Positions 53,977 to 63,331 of a DNA stretch of 64,000 nucleotides are shown in pieces (position 1 is the stretch's first letter; each line of letters starts with the position of its first letter). Below the pieces are notes generated by a model that did not search any database, was not told the DNA's origin, and saw only the letters and a program-made list of their open reading frames with translations. The position numbers were made by a program, and so were the translations under genes. The DNA lies in assembly GCF_001983175.1 (NCBI RefSeq), contig NZ_MNPW01000003.1, positions 434,001 to 498,000 on the forward strand. Reading direction: 5' to 3'. The DNA comes from Pseudomonas cedrina subsp. cedrina. GTDB taxonomy: Bacteria; Pseudomonadota; Gammaproteobacteria; Pseudomonadales; Pseudomonadaceae.

Positions 53977-55419
53977 TCAATGGATGATGTCCTGGGTGCA
54001 GATATGCCCAAAGGTCACGTAAGACACGTTATCGCCCCCCACGCCCACACCTGGAAACTCGTCCAGCTCAATACGCCAGCCACCGAAGTTGAAGGTAGTG
54101 TCCCAGTTGTAGGAAACGCCCGTGCTGCTATCGGCGAACTGCACCCGGTTTTCGCCGAAGCACTCACCGAGACCGGCGGTGGCCTTGGACGTGCCCGAAC
54201 TGTCGGTGGTGGCCCTGAAGTCGGTCCAGTTGAAATCGGCCCCTTCGAAGTGCTTGTCGACACGCAATACCGGCGTGACACCCAGCAGCGGTGTACCCGT
54301 GGAGTCGGACCAGTTGGTGGACCAGGTCAAGGTCCGTGCGGCCTGGGTCGCCATCCAGTATATCGATGCCGGTACCCGCACGATGTAGTCCCCCTTCACG
54401 TCCGAGGTATTCAAACGCGGTGTGGAGCCCAGGCTCAGCTGATAGGCCTTGGTCGGGTCCTGTGCCACGCCAGGATTGGCCCGCACACGCACTTTCACGG
54501 TAGTGCCCGGCGTAACGCTTGGGTAAGTCGAGGTGGAGCCGGCCGGCACGGTGACCCAGTTGGCGCCATCGAAACGGTCGAAAATCCACTGCTCACGGCT
54601 GCCGTTCTCGTCGCCGGCCAGGTACATGCTCACACTTTGGCCGCGCACCGCCTTGAAGTCGAAGTAATCGACATCGTTGGCGCTGTCGAGGTTGCCAGTG
54701 ACCTTGTTCATCGAGTCCGGCAGCACAAAGGCTGTCTGCGCGGTGTCGTTGGGCTCGTAGGCATCGATGTTGGCGTCTACCGCCACGCCAAAGCTGAACT
54801 GCGAGTTGCTGGCAACCTTGGCCACCATGTACCAGTAGTAATCACCGGCCGGCAACACACCGTCGAGGTATTCATCGGCACTGCCCGCCGCATCCGATGA
54901 GCCCACTACGCTGAGGTTACCCTGGCCGTCGTCCTGGAATAGCGTCAGCGACATATCGGTGCCCGCGCTCTGGTTGACCAGCTGCACCTGGATCCGCGCG
55001 TTCTGCGGCAGGTTGAAGTGATAGGCGAACTCCTCACCCTGCCCTACGCCGTCAATGGTGTAGAGGGTGTTGATGTCCAGGGTGGGAAACAGCGGCTCGA
55101 AGGCAGCGACGGCAGCACTTTTCGGCGCGGCCTGGCTCGGTTTTTTCAACTCGGCGATGACGGTATTGAAAGGCGCGGTCTTAACCGCCTGGGTGACAGC
55201 CTTGGACTGGCCGGCCTGGGCTGCCTGAAGTTTTTGCTTGAGGCTGGCCGGGACCTTCGCCGCGTCCAGCTTGCCGCCGGATTTGAGCGCTTTATCCACG
55301 GCCTGCCTGACCGCTTCTGCGCTGAGTTTTTGAGGGGTTTGCTCGGCCAGGGCAAAGGCCGAAACGAAGCAGGAGGCCGCCAGGGCCGCGCCCAGCATAA
55401 AGGCTTTTTTCGATTTCAT
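53977..55419 (-). CDS. Secreted protein with PPC (pre-peptidase C-terminal) domains
   Basis: A 480-aa exported protein. Signal peptide about residues 1-25 (ends AFALAEQ), a Lys/Ala-rich helical segment (about 28-95), then two regions resembling bacterial PPC beta-sandwich domains: one near 120-215 (AYHFNLPQNARIQVQLVNQS ... LPAGDYYWYMV) and one beginning DAYEPNDTAQTA near 220 (DYFDFKAVRGQSV). A third C-terminal beta-rich region has two Cys (ECFGEN, GHICTQ). PPC domains normally accompany secreted proteases, but no peptidase motif is present. Function unknown; a surface or carbohydrate-binding role is possible. Isolated gene with its own upstream inverted repeat. Confidence 0.75.
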   Translation of the reverse strand: MKSKKAFMLGAALAASCFVSAFALAEQTPQKLSAEAVRQAVDKALKSGGKLDAAKVPASLKQKLQAAQAGQSKAVTQAVKTAPFNTVIAELKKPSQAAPKSAAVAAFEPLFPTLDINTLYTIDGVGQGEEFAYHFNLPQNARIQVQLVNQSAGTDMSLTLFQDDGQGNLSVVGSSDAAGSADEYLDGVLPAGDYYWYMVAKVASNSQFSFGVAVDANIDAYEPNDTAQTAFVLPDSMNKVTGNLDSANDVDYFDFKAVRGQSVSMYLAGDENGSREQWIFDRFDGANWVTVPAGSTSTYPSVTPGTTVKVRVRANPGVAQDPTKAYQLSLGSTPRLNTSDVKGDYIVRVPASIYWMATQAARTLTWSTNWSDSTGTPLLGVTPVLRVDKHFEGADFNWTDFRATTDSSGTSKATAGLGECFGENRVQFADSSTGVSYNWDTTFNFGGWRIELDEFPGVGVGGDNVSYVTFGHICTQDIIH

Positions 55420-55451
55420 TTTTTATCCATCCATAGTTAAAAACTGAAGGT

Positions 55452-55472
55452 CAGGTGACATCCGGTCACCTG
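55452..55472. promoter_or_regulatory. Perfect inverted repeat upstream of the PPC-protein gene
   Basis: CAGGTGAC-ATCCG-GTCACCTG, 8-bp perfect arms, 33-53 nt before the start codon; a regulator site or 5'-leader hairpin. Confidence 0.5.
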
Positions 55473-55550
55473 GGATGGAATGTAGGATACAACTGGATGT
55501 ATGTACAGTATTTTTTGATAATCCAAGAAATAAAGCCTACAGAAACCGCC

Positions 55551-56729
55551 CTAATACCCGGTCATCTCCAGATACCCCACCCCGCCCTCAAACTGCACCG
55601 GCCCCTCCCAGTACGGAATACTCAGGTTCATCCAGGCGTTCGGGTTGACGGCACGGGTAATGATATCCAGCTGTTTGCCCGGAATTTTCAGCGACCAGCG
55701 TGTGGGAATCTTGCGGCCGTCGATGTCGGTGGTTTCCAGCGGCGTCAACTGGATGTCGGCGTTGTGCAGGGTTTGGGTACGGCCCTCGCGATCGATCCAG
55801 GTGCCGGTCAGGTAGGCCGCCCCGTCGGTTTGGCGCACGCGGAACAGCATCACCTGCTCGCCACGGTCCAGGTGCAGGGAGAACCAGTCCCAACCGGTCT
55901 GGTTGGCGGTCAGCGGTTGGCTGCTCCATTCGCGGTCGAGCCAGGCCGGGCCGGTGACCTGATAGACCTTGCCGTTGATGCTGACGCTGCCCTTGGCGTT
56001 GAAAAACGGCTGGCTGTAGTAATACGACGCCTGACCCTGGTCGGATTTGCGGCTGTAGCCGTTGTCGCCCTGCAGCACCAACGGGCGTGTGGAAGTCAGG
56101 TGCAGGTCGTAGGCGAACTGCGCGCCGCCGGCCTTGAGTTGCATGTCCGACAATGGGCTGGCGGCGCCGGGGCGGGTGGCGAACGTCCAGTCGTCGATCC
56201 AGGCGTCGAACGGCACCGCCTGGGCGCCGGCCTGGCCGACGCCACCTCGGGCGAAGCGTTCGGCCGCGTAGTGGCGGGTGGCGGACGTGACGGCGGCGTG
56301 GCCAAGCCAGAGGGTTGAATCGCGCCAGCCTGCCTGGGTCGGTCCGGCCTTGAGGGCGTTGCGAAACAGCGTCCATTGCACGCCGAATGCATTGCCTTGC
56401 GCATCCTTGAGGTTGGCGGTGACGTACCACCACTCGATGCGATAGCCGGCATGAGGGCCATGGTCTTCAGGAAAGCTGAACACTTTGCCGGGCACCACCT
56501 GGACGAAGTCCGCCGCGTCACTGCCCAGGCCGGCAAAGCTTTCCTCGGGGATGGGGGCCTTGTCACAGGCGCTCAGCAACAACAAAACCAACCCTGTAGG
56601 AGCGAGCTTGCTCGCGAAGCTCGTCAACGATAACGCGCCCCCCCTGGCTGCACGCGGTGCCTGGAATACCTTCGCGAGCAAGCTCGCTCCTACAGTGAGC
56701 AGGGCTCGACACAGGAGGTTAATCTTCAT
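55551..56729 (-). CDS. AttH/CrtC-like lipocalin-fold lipoprotein with an in-frame REP insertion
   Basis: A 392-aa protein of the AttH/carotenoid 1,2-hydratase-like family (Pfam CrtC, recalled): VPGKVFSFPEDHGPHAGYRIEWWYVTANL..., FSDMQLKAGG..., YYYSQPFF and WLDREWSSQPL are typical. It lacks any sign of a carotenoid pathway and is the third gene of an Att-type ABC operon. The ATG at 56729 overlaps the permease end by 11 nt. Its signal peptide is split: MKINLLCRALL, then 34 codons made by a 102-bp REP doublet (56594-56695), then LVLLLLSACDKAP with the lipobox LLSAC. The reading frame is kept. Whether the long N-region still works in export is uncertain. Confidence 0.85.
   Translation of the reverse strand: MKINLLCRALLTVGASLLAKVFQAPRAARGGALSLTSFASKLAPTGLVLLLLSACDKAPIPEESFAGLGSDAADFVQVVPGKVFSFPEDHGPHAGYRIEWWYVTANLKDAQGNAFGVQWTLFRNALKAGPTQAGWRDSTLWLGHAAVTSATRHYAAERFARGGVGQAGAQAVPFDAWIDDWTFATRPGAASPLSDMQLKAGGAQFAYDLHLTSTRPLVLQGDNGYSRKSDQGQASYYYSQPFFNAKGSVSINGKVYQVTGPAWLDREWSSQPLTANQTGWDWFSLHLDRGEQVMLFRVRQTDGAAYLTGTWIDREGRTQTLHNADIQLTPLETTDIDGRKIPTRWSLKIPGKQLDIITRAVNPNAWMNLSIPYWEGPVQFEGGVGYLEMTGY
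56594..56695. repeat. 102-bp REP doublet inside a coding sequence
   Basis: Perfect 26-bp terminal inverted repeats (CTGTAGGAGCGAGCTTGCTC...) with a 50-bp centre; 102 bp is 34 codons, so the host frame continues. Same family and length as 29582-29683. Confidence 0.9.
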
Positions 56730-59181
56730 TGGCAAACGTCCTCAACAAATCCGCCGGACGGCTGCGGTACAACTGCCACAACGGCCAGGCCGAGGCCAGC
56801 AAAGTCGCGAGCAACGCCAGCCCCAGTAATTGCGCGAGCTGCCATGGAAACACCTGCAACGGCAGGCGCCAACCGAAAGCCTGCACATTGATCACTGCAT
56901 CCAGGCACCAGGCCAACAGCAGCCCGAGGGGCAAGGCCAGCACCAGCGTCAGTACCGCCAGCAGCCAGGTCTGGCCCAGGTTGAGCAGCATCAATTGCCG
57001 CCGGGTAACGCCCAGCGCCCACAGCGGTGCAAGTTGGCCCAGGCGGCTCTGGCTCTGGGTCAACAGGCTGATAAACAGTGCTACGCCGGCAACGCCCAAG
57101 GTCAGGCTGTTGAGCGCGGCCGTGGCGGCAAAAGTACGTTCGAACACCTGGCTGGACCAGCCCTTGAGTTGTTGTTGATCGATGATGCGGCTGTCTTGCA
57201 GGGCGAACTCGCGTTGCACCTCACGTATCAACGGCGCCACATCCGACGGTGCCACGCGCAGGTTGAAACGCGCCGGCGACAGCCCCGGCCAGTGCGCCAG
57301 CAAGTGGTGGGCATTGACCAGGACGTGGCCCTTGGGGTTGCCGTAATCGGCGTAGATGCCCACCAACCTGGGCGCCCATACGCCCTGGGGCGTGGGGATG
57401 CTCACGGTATCGCCGAGCTGCACGTCGAGCCTGCGCGCCAGTTGCTCGCTGAGCATCAGCGTGTCGCCTTGCTGCAGCTGGTCCCAGGGGTCGCCTGTCG
57501 CCTCGAGCAACGGCCAATGCTGGCGATAGGTCGGGTCGTCGACCACGCCAAACAGGTCCGCCGGCCACCCCTGCAATTGCACCGCGACCTGCCAGGTGGG
57601 CAGTACGGCCCGCACCAACGGTTGCTGCGCCAGCCAACCGCCGAGCTGCCGCGCCTGCGCCGGGTCTTGCGGGTTGAGGTACAGCTCGGCGGTGAGACGT
57701 TGCTCCAGCCAGTTGTTGAAGGTGTGACGAAACCCCGAGGTCATGGAGCCCGCGCCGATATTCGCGGCCAGGGCCAAGAGCAACGCCATCAGGGCCAGGC
57801 TCAGGGCCGGCAGTTGCTGGCGGCAGTCCGCGAGAAACCATTGGCCAAGCACCGAGCGGCTGCGTCCCAATACCGCCTTGAGCAGGCCATTGAGCACCAC
57901 CGGCAAACCCAGGGCGGCACCCAGCAACAACGCGGCCATCAGCACAAAACCGGCGGCAAGGCTGTCACCCAGCCACAGCGCCAGCACGGCGATCAGCAGC
58001 GCTGCAACGGCCACCCAACCTTGACGTCGCAACCAGCGCCCATGCGCCTCATGCCAGGCCTGGGCATTGGCCAGGGCCAGCAACGGCAAGCGGGCCGCCC
58101 GCCAAAGGCTGCTGGCACCGGCCAGCAAAGCACCGAACAGGCTCAAGCCAAGCCCCGCCGCCCACCACCACGGGCTCAGATTCAATTGCCCTGGCAGCTC
58201 GGCGCCATACAGGCCACGTAGGCTGGCGGCCACATCCGGCAGCAGCAGGCTGGCCAGCAGGTAGCCGCTGGCCACGCCGAGCACGCCCCCCAGCAGGGAC
58301 AACACACCGAGTTCTACGCTGAGGCTGAGGATCAACATCCGCACACTGACCCCGCAGGCGCGCAACGTACGCAGCAACCCGCGCCGTTGTTCCAGGGCCA
58401 GGCCGATGGCGGCGTGCACGATAAACAAACCCACCACAAAGGACAGGAAGCCCAGTGCATCAAGGTTAAGGTGAAAGCTCTCGGTGAGGCGCGCCAGGTT
58501 ATTGTCCTCGCCCTGTTTGAGTTGCAACCCGGCGGGCGGCGTGGGCTGGCCAGCGGCGAAGGCGTTGTCCAGCAGCAGGCGCGACAGGCGCTCGGGCATG
58601 TCCAGCACGGGTTGGGCGAAACCGATGTCGGTGAGCAACAGGCCGGGGGCCATCTGCGCCTGGGCTTGCAGCGGCGGCAGCGAGTGGCCATTCAGGGTGA
58701 TCGGCTGCTGGCCCTCGTTCAGCCCCAAGGCCTGCAAGGTCTGCGGCGCAATCCAGGTACGCCCGGGCGGGTCAAAAAATGCCAGCATCTGCGCCTGGCT
58801 CAAGCGCTGCCCCGCCACCGCGCCACTGCCGGGCAATGACAGCGGGTCGATGCCCATCAATTGCAGCCGTAGGTCTTCCAGCCCCTTGAGCTGCACCCGC
58901 CCCTGCACCACCGGGGACACCGGCCACCCGGCGCGGCGCAACTGGGCAAACAGCGCTTGGGGGAAACTGGCACCGTCCGGCGCGCTGAGGCTGGCCTGGG
59001 GTTCACCGCCGACCAACTGGCTGGCACGGGCGTAGCTGTCACGCGCCTGGCTGTTAAGGGCTTGCACGCCAATCAGCAGCGCGGTGGCCAGCCACAAGCC
59101 GGTGAGTACGCTGAAAAACTGCACGGGGTGGCGGCGCCAGTGGCTGAGCAGCGCGCGCAAGGTCCACTGGAACACGGCCAT
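56719..59181 (-). CDS. ABC transporter permease, FtsX/AttFG type
   Basis: An 820-aa permease with two FtsX modules: an N-terminal TM helix, a large periplasmic domain, then TM groups near residues 245-390 and 420-490 and a final three-helix FtsX module (about 700-815). This is the duplicated form seen in Att/LolCE-like exporters. I chose ATG at 59181 (MAVFQWTLRALL); a TTG two codons upstream is also open. It follows the ATPase by 2 nt and overlaps the lipocalin-like lipoprotein gene, so the three probably form one system acting on lipoproteins, lipids or a peptide. Confidence 0.88.
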   Translation of the reverse strand: MAVFQWTLRALLSHWRRHPVQFFSVLTGLWLATALLIGVQALNSQARDSYARASQLVGGEPQASLSAPDGASFPQALFAQLRRAGWPVSPVVQGRVQLKGLEDLRLQLMGIDPLSLPGSGAVAGQRLSQAQMLAFFDPPGRTWIAPQTLQALGLNEGQQPITLNGHSLPPLQAQAQMAPGLLLTDIGFAQPVLDMPERLSRLLLDNAFAAGQPTPPAGLQLKQGEDNNLARLTESFHLNLDALGFLSFVVGLFIVHAAIGLALEQRRGLLRTLRACGVSVRMLILSLSVELGVLSLLGGVLGVASGYLLASLLLPDVAASLRGLYGAELPGQLNLSPWWWAAGLGLSLFGALLAGASSLWRAARLPLLALANAQAWHEAHGRWLRRQGWVAVAALLIAVLALWLGDSLAAGFVLMAALLLGAALGLPVVLNGLLKAVLGRSRSVLGQWFLADCRQQLPALSLALMALLLALAANIGAGSMTSGFRHTFNNWLEQRLTAELYLNPQDPAQARQLGGWLAQQPLVRAVLPTWQVAVQLQGWPADLFGVVDDPTYRQHWPLLEATGDPWDQLQQGDTLMLSEQLARRLDVQLGDTVSIPTPQGVWAPRLVGIYADYGNPKGHVLVNAHHLLAHWPGLSPARFNLRVAPSDVAPLIREVQREFALQDSRIIDQQQLKGWSSQVFERTFAATAALNSLTLGVAGVALFISLLTQSQSRLGQLAPLWALGVTRRQLMLLNLGQTWLLAVLTLVLALPLGLLLAWCLDAVINVQAFGWRLPLQVFPWQLAQLLGLALLATLLASAWPLWQLYRSRPADLLRTFANED

Positions 59182-59183
59182 TT

Positions 59184-59852
59184 TCAAGCGGCGCCCGCGG
59201 GTACGACACGACCGCGGTGCAGCACCACCTGCCGGTCCAGCCGCGCGGCAATGCGCGGGCTGTGGGTGACCATCAACAGGCTGGTGGGGCTGTCGCGCAG
59301 CAGGTCCAGCAGCAGTTGCAGCACCTCGTCGCTGGTGGCTTCGTCAAGGTTGCCGGTGGGCTCGTCGGCCAATAACAGGCCGGGCCGCGACGCCAACGCG
59401 CGGCCCACGGCCACCCGTTGCTGCTGGCCACCGGAGAGTTGCTCCGGGTAGCGCTTGAGCAGATCGCCCAGGCCCAGGCGCTCCACCAACTGCGCCTGCC
59501 ATTGCCGGTCAAACCGGCCCGCCAGCCGCGCCTGGAACGCCAGGTTGTCCTCGACCCGCAAACTGCCGATCAGGTTGAACTGCTGAAACACCAAGCCAAT
59601 TTGCGTACGCCGCCAATGGGCCAGTTGCGCCTCGCTGAGTTGGTCGAGGCGTTGCTCACCGACCTGAATGCTGCCGCCATCCACCCGATCCAGCCCCGCC
59701 ACCAGGTGTAACAGGGTGCTCTTGCCGCTGCCCGACTCGCCCATCAACGCCAGGCTGCTGCGCTCGGCCAGGTGCAGATCCACACCCGCCAACACCGCCA
59801 ACGGGCCCTGGGGCGTGGCATAGCTTTTAAACACACCGTGCACCTGCAACAT
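59184..59852 (-). CDS. ABC transporter ATP-binding protein, LolD/AttE type
   Basis: A 222-aa ATPase of the LolD/MacB/FtsE class. Walker A GESGSGKST, signature [15 protein letters not shown], Walker B LLLADEPTGNLDEAT and the H-loop LMVTHSP. The ATG at 59852 (MLQVHGVFKSY) is the family start. First gene of the three-gene operon with the FtsX-type permease and the AttH-like lipoprotein. The 274 nt upstream, before the divergent Ais-like gene, hold the promoters and a motif shared with arnT (60022). Confidence 0.92.
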   Translation of the reverse strand: MLQVHGVFKSYATPQGPLAVLAGVDLHLAERSSLALMGESGSGKSTLLHLVAGLDRVDGGSIQVGEQRLDQLSEAQLAHWRRTQIGLVFQQFNLIGSLRVEDNLAFQARLAGRFDRQWQAQLVERLGLGDLLKRYPEQLSGGQQQRVAVGRALASRPGLLLADEPTGNLDEATSDEVLQLLLDLLRDSPTSLLMVTHSPRIAARLDRQVVLHRGRVVPAGAA

Positions 59853-60021
59853 GACAACACTCGCTTGATGGGTGGCTATCGAGAATAACGGCTGTCGCTC
59901 AACGCCACGCAAATTTTTCACATGGATTTCACCGGCTGCCCACCCGGCCCACTCTACAGTGCCGGCCATGGTCATTCGCCGGCAACGTGCGGCTATTACG
60001 CTTGACCACTTTCAACCGCAA

Positions 60022-60042
60022 CCTGTTCAGCGAAAAGACAGC
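60022..60042 (+). promoter_or_regulatory. 21-bp motif upstream of the Ais-like gene (copy 1)
   Basis: CCTGTTCAGCGAAAAGACAG followed by C, 85 nt before the Ais-like start. Found again with 19 of 21 bases identical at 60805, before arnT. Contains CTGT/ACAG half-symmetry. Function unknown. Confidence 0.5.
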
Positions 60043-60126
60043 CCCCCTGTGCCAGCTTCCGGCTCCACTACAGGCATTCGCCAACAGGTTGCGACTCACT
60101 GACACGACACTGCCCATGGTGATGAT

Positions 60127-60789
60127 GTGGTTAACCTTACCTTGACCAAACCGCGTTCGCGACGGGCCTTTATCAAGCGCCTGCAACCGCTGTGGCTGGG
60201 GACCGCGGTGGTGGGTTTGCTGCTCGCCGGCAACCTGCTCTGGCACGCTTCGCCAACGGACCTGGGCATCGGCAAGCGCCTGCTGACATCCCACGTGCTG
60301 CCCCTGTGGCGTGACGGCGACCTGATCGTGCTGGTGCGCCATGAAGAGCGCTGCGACCGCTCGGCCAACCCTTGCCTTGGACCTGTTGAAGGCCTGACCA
60401 TCAACGGCAGCCAGCAGGCGCAAAACCTGGGAAATGCCTTTAGAGCACTGGGCATGGACGGTAGCGACGTACTCGCCAGCCCGGCCATCCGCACCGCCCA
60501 GACCTTGCGTTTCATGTTCGGCAAAAACGAGCTGACCTCCGGCCAGCAAGCCGTCTGTGGCGCGGCCATGGGCGAAGAACTGCTGAGCCACAAAACCCCG
60601 GGGCGCAACCTGGTTTTCGTCACCCACAGCGGCTGCATTGCCGACTTCGAAAGCACCCTTGGCTTTCCCCACGCCACGTTTCCCCAATACGGCAGCGCGC
60701 TGTTCGTGCAGGTACTGCCCAACGGCACATTCAAGCCCTTGGGTATCGTCAACAACCCGGATTGGCCCACCGCATTGAAGCAACTCTAG
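60127..60789 (+). CDS. ais: Ais/PmrG-like LPS heptose-phosphate phosphatase
   Basis: A 220-aa histidine-phosphatase-superfamily protein with an N-terminal membrane anchor (about residues 20-42). The catalytic motif is VRHEERCDRS (RHG variant RHE), followed by GLTINGSQQAQNLGNAF and the second His in VTHSGCIADF. The block RHxERCDRSxNxCL matches Ais/PmrG of enterobacteria, which removes phosphate from heptose II of the LPS core and lies near the arn operon there. The start is GTG at 60127; the nearby ATGs are out of frame. It precedes arnT in the same direction. Confidence 0.78.
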   Translation: MVNLTLTKPRSRRAFIKRLQPLWLGTAVVGLLLAGNLLWHASPTDLGIGKRLLTSHVLPLWRDGDLIVLVRHEERCDRSANPCLGPVEGLTINGSQQAQNLGNAFRALGMDGSDVLASPAIRTAQTLRFMFGKNELTSGQQAVCGAAMGEELLSHKTPGRNLVFVTHSGCIADFESTLGFPHATFPQYGSALFVQVLPNGTFKPLGIVNNPDWPTALKQL

Positions 60790-60804
60790 CCACGTTCCCG
60801 CCGG

Positions 60805-60825
60805 CCTGTTCAGTAAAAAGACAGC
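60805..60825 (+). promoter_or_regulatory. 21-bp motif upstream of arnT (copy 2)
   Basis: CCTGTTCAGTAAAAAGACAG followed by C, 16 nt after the Ais-like stop and 142 nt before arnT. 19 of 21 bases match the copy at 60022. Confidence 0.5.
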
Positions 60826-60966
60826 GCTGTTCTGGCATGTTGAGTTGCGCCCTTTATTCAAGGCCGTCATGAATTTCTTCCGTAACCCAGTGAATGCTGT
60901 GACCTCTTCTTCCATCAGTTCATTACTTCAACAACCCACCACTAAACGTCAGGGAGCGACGTCTGC

Positions 60967-62649
60967 ATGACTCGATTAAAACCCCTGCCAATCCTGTTGC
61001 TGGCCTTTGCCGCGTTTTACCTGCTGCCCCTGGGCTTGCACGGTTTATGGACGCCCGATGAAACCCGCTACGCCCAGATCAGCCAGGAAATGCTCCAGAG
61101 CGGCAACTGGATAGCGCCGCATTTCATGGGTATCCGCTACTTCGAAAAACCCGCCGGCGGCTACTGGTTGATCGCCCTGGGCCAGGCGGTGTTCGGCCAG
61201 AACCTGTTCGGTGTGCGCATCGCCTCGGCGGTGACAAGCGGCCTGAGCGTGCTGCTCGCCTACCTGATTGCCCGCCGCTTGTGGAATGACCCGCGCAAAA
61301 GTTTTGCCTGCGCCCTGCTCTACCTGAGCTTCGGGCTGGTTGCGGGGCAAGCGGGCTATTCCAATCTCGATCCGCCATTCACCCTGTGGGTCAACCTGAG
61401 CCTGGTGGCCCTGTGGTTTGCACTCGACAGCGCCACACTGCGTGGCCGTCTAGGGGCCTGGGCGGTCGTGGGCCTGGCCTGCGCCATGGGTTTGCTGACC
61501 AAGGGCTTCCTGGCCTGGGTGCTGCCGGTGCTGGTTGCCGTGCCATACATGCTCTGGCAACGCCGCCTGGGCGAATTGCTGCGCTATGGCCCGTTGGCCA
61601 TGCTGGTGGCGGTGCTGATAAGCCTGCCGTGGATGCTGGCGGTGCATTTGCAGGAACCGGACTTCTGGCGCTTCTTTTTCTGGAATGAACACATTCGCCG
61701 CTTCAGCGCCGACAACGCGCAACACGTGCGGCCCTGGTGGTTCTTCCTGCCGATCATCGCGGTGTCGTGCCTGCCTTGGGCAGGACTGCTCCCCGCCACC
61801 TTGCGCAAGGCCTGGCAGGAAAAACGCCACCCCGCGATCCTCTTCCTGGCCTTGTGGTTGCTATTGCCCCTGGGTTTGTTCAGCCTGAGCAACGGCAAAC
61901 TGCCGACCTACATCATGCCGTGCCTGCTGCCCCTGGCATTGCTGATGGGGCATACCCTGGTCGACCTGATCAGCAGCGGCCGCGCCCGCACAATTTGCCT
62001 CAACGGCCTGCTCAACTTCGTGATCGGCATGGTCGCCATGATCGGCCTGATCTACCTGCAAATCGCCCGGCCGCTGTACAGCAACAGCCACGCCGAGATG
62101 TTCAGCCTGTCCCTGGCCTTTATCGTCTTGCTGGGGTGGGTCCTCAGCAACCTGCTGCAAGCGTTTCGCCCGCTGACGCTGTGGGCGATGCCGGCCCTGG
62201 GCATCGGGCTGTTGGTGATACTGCTGCCGGCGAGCATGCCGGGGTGGATCGCAAATAACGAAATGCCCGACCAATTTGTGCTTGAACACCTGCAGGAACT
62301 GCAGCAGACCAACGCCCTGCTGAGCAACGAACTCGGCAGCGCCAGCGCCCTGGCCTGGCGCCTGCAGCGTCCGGAAGTGGCGCTGTACGACACCGAGGGT
62401 GAGTTGCGCTACGGCCTGCAATACGCCGGCGCGGTGCACCGCAAAGTGGAACTGGAACAGGTCCAGACCTGGCTAAACGACGCGCGCCAGCACGGCTCCG
62501 TAGGGGTACTGATGCGCGTCAGCAGCACCAGTGAAATGCGCGAGGCAGGGCAACTGCCGCCTGGCGGCAAGCGATACTACAAGGGCTGTCTGGAACTGAT
62601 CCTGTATCCGCAGTTGCCCGCTACTCACGCAGGCTCGCCGCCTGAATAA
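60967..62649 (+). CDS. arnT: 4-amino-4-deoxy-L-arabinose transferase ArnT (lipid A)
   Basis: A 560-aa GT-C family inner-membrane glycosyltransferase (PMT-like) with about 12 TM helices and a periplasmic C-terminal domain. The motif [17 protein letters not shown] contains the conserved Asp-Glu of the first periplasmic loop, followed by [14 protein letters not shown], typical of ArnT. It adds L-Ara4N to lipid A phosphates, giving polymyxin resistance. The usual arnBCADTEF operon is not here, so this is either a second copy or a related transferase using another undecaprenyl-linked sugar. Its last 29 nt overlap, tail to tail, the ABC ATPase gene. Confidence 0.85.
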   Translation: MTRLKPLPILLLAFAAFYLLPLGLHGLWTPDETRYAQISQEMLQSGNWIAPHFMGIRYFEKPAGGYWLIALGQAVFGQNLFGVRIASAVTSGLSVLLAYLIARRLWNDPRKSFACALLYLSFGLVAGQAGYSNLDPPFTLWVNLSLVALWFALDSATLRGRLGAWAVVGLACAMGLLTKGFLAWVLPVLVAVPYMLWQRRLGELLRYGPLAMLVAVLISLPWMLAVHLQEPDFWRFFFWNEHIRRFSADNAQHVRPWWFFLPIIAVSCLPWAGLLPATLRKAWQEKRHPAILFLALWLLLPLGLFSLSNGKLPTYIMPCLLPLALLMGHTLVDLISSGRARTICLNGLLNFVIGMVAMIGLIYLQIARPLYSNSHAEMFSLSLAFIVLLGWVLSNLLQAFRPLTLWAMPALGIGLLVILLPASMPGWIANNEMPDQFVLEHLQELQQTNALLSNELGSASALAWRLQRPEVALYDTEGELRYGLQYAGAVHRKVELEQVQTWLNDARQHGSVGVLMRVSSTSEMREAGQLPPGGKRYYKGCLELILYPQLPATHAGSPPE

Positions 62650-63331
62650 AAGCTTCATCCAGGCTCTTGGCACCGTACGCACTCATAAAGCCTGGTGCGT
62701 CGTTGAAGCGATTGAAGCGGCGCTGGCTGAGCATGTAGAAATCATCGCAGTGCGCGACGATCTCATCGACGTTGTGCGATGAAACCAGCACCGCCACACC
62801 CTCCGCCGCCGCCCCCTCCAGGCATCGCCAGATGTGATAGCGAAACTCAGGATCGACACCCGCGGTGGGCTCATCGAGTATCACAAGGTCAGCGTTGGCG
62901 CAGAGCAGCGACAAGGTGAAAAACCAGCGCTTTTCGCCGTAGCTGCAGAGCGAGGATTTTTTGTTCCAGATTTCACAGTAACGCTGCGCAATGCCAGGGC
63001 TCCATTGCTCGATTTTATCCAGCGCATGTGCTTGGGTGACCTGGGTGTCGGCGCAAAAAAGCATGGTCATTTTGAAGATGTCGAACATGCGCAATACGGC
63101 GGGCGTGCTGATGACTTGCGACAGATAAAGCAGCTTCGAAAAAGAGTTGGTTATCTCGCCGCCATCCATTTTCTTCAGGCCACAAATCACGTCAAAAAAG
63201 GTGGTTTTACCGGAGCCGTTAGGGCCCAGCAGACCGGAGATCGAACCCGCCTTAACTTCGAGCGAGGCGTTATCGAACAAAGTATGGGATGCATATCTGA
63301 CATCAAGCGAACTTACGATTAGCCGTGCCAT
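62621..63331 (-). CDS. ABC transporter ATP-binding protein (exporter, accessory)
   Basis: A 236-aa ATPase. Walker [11 protein letters not shown]-loop LLYLSQ, Walker [13 protein letters not shown] and H-loop [10 protein letters not shown] are present. The signature, normally LSGGE, reads CSYGEKRW, a non-standard form. The ATG at 63331 overlaps the permease stop by one base (TGATG), so they are coupled. Base composition is less GC-rich than the rest of the window, as in the permease, suggesting acquisition by transfer. Substrate unknown; two-gene exporters of this kind often serve peptides, antibiotics or lipids. Confidence 0.8.
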   Translation of the reverse strand: MARLIVSSLDVRYASHTLFDNASLEVKAGSISGLLGPNGSGKTTFFDVICGLKKMDGGEITNSFSKLLYLSQVISTPAVLRMFDIFKMTMLFCADTQVTQAHALDKIEQWSPGIAQRYCEIWNKKSSLCSYGEKRWFFTLSLLCANADLVILDEPTAGVDPEFRYHIWRCLEGAAAEGVAVLVSSHNVDEIVAHCDDFYMLSQRRFNRFNDAPGFMSAYGAKSLDEAFIQAASLRE

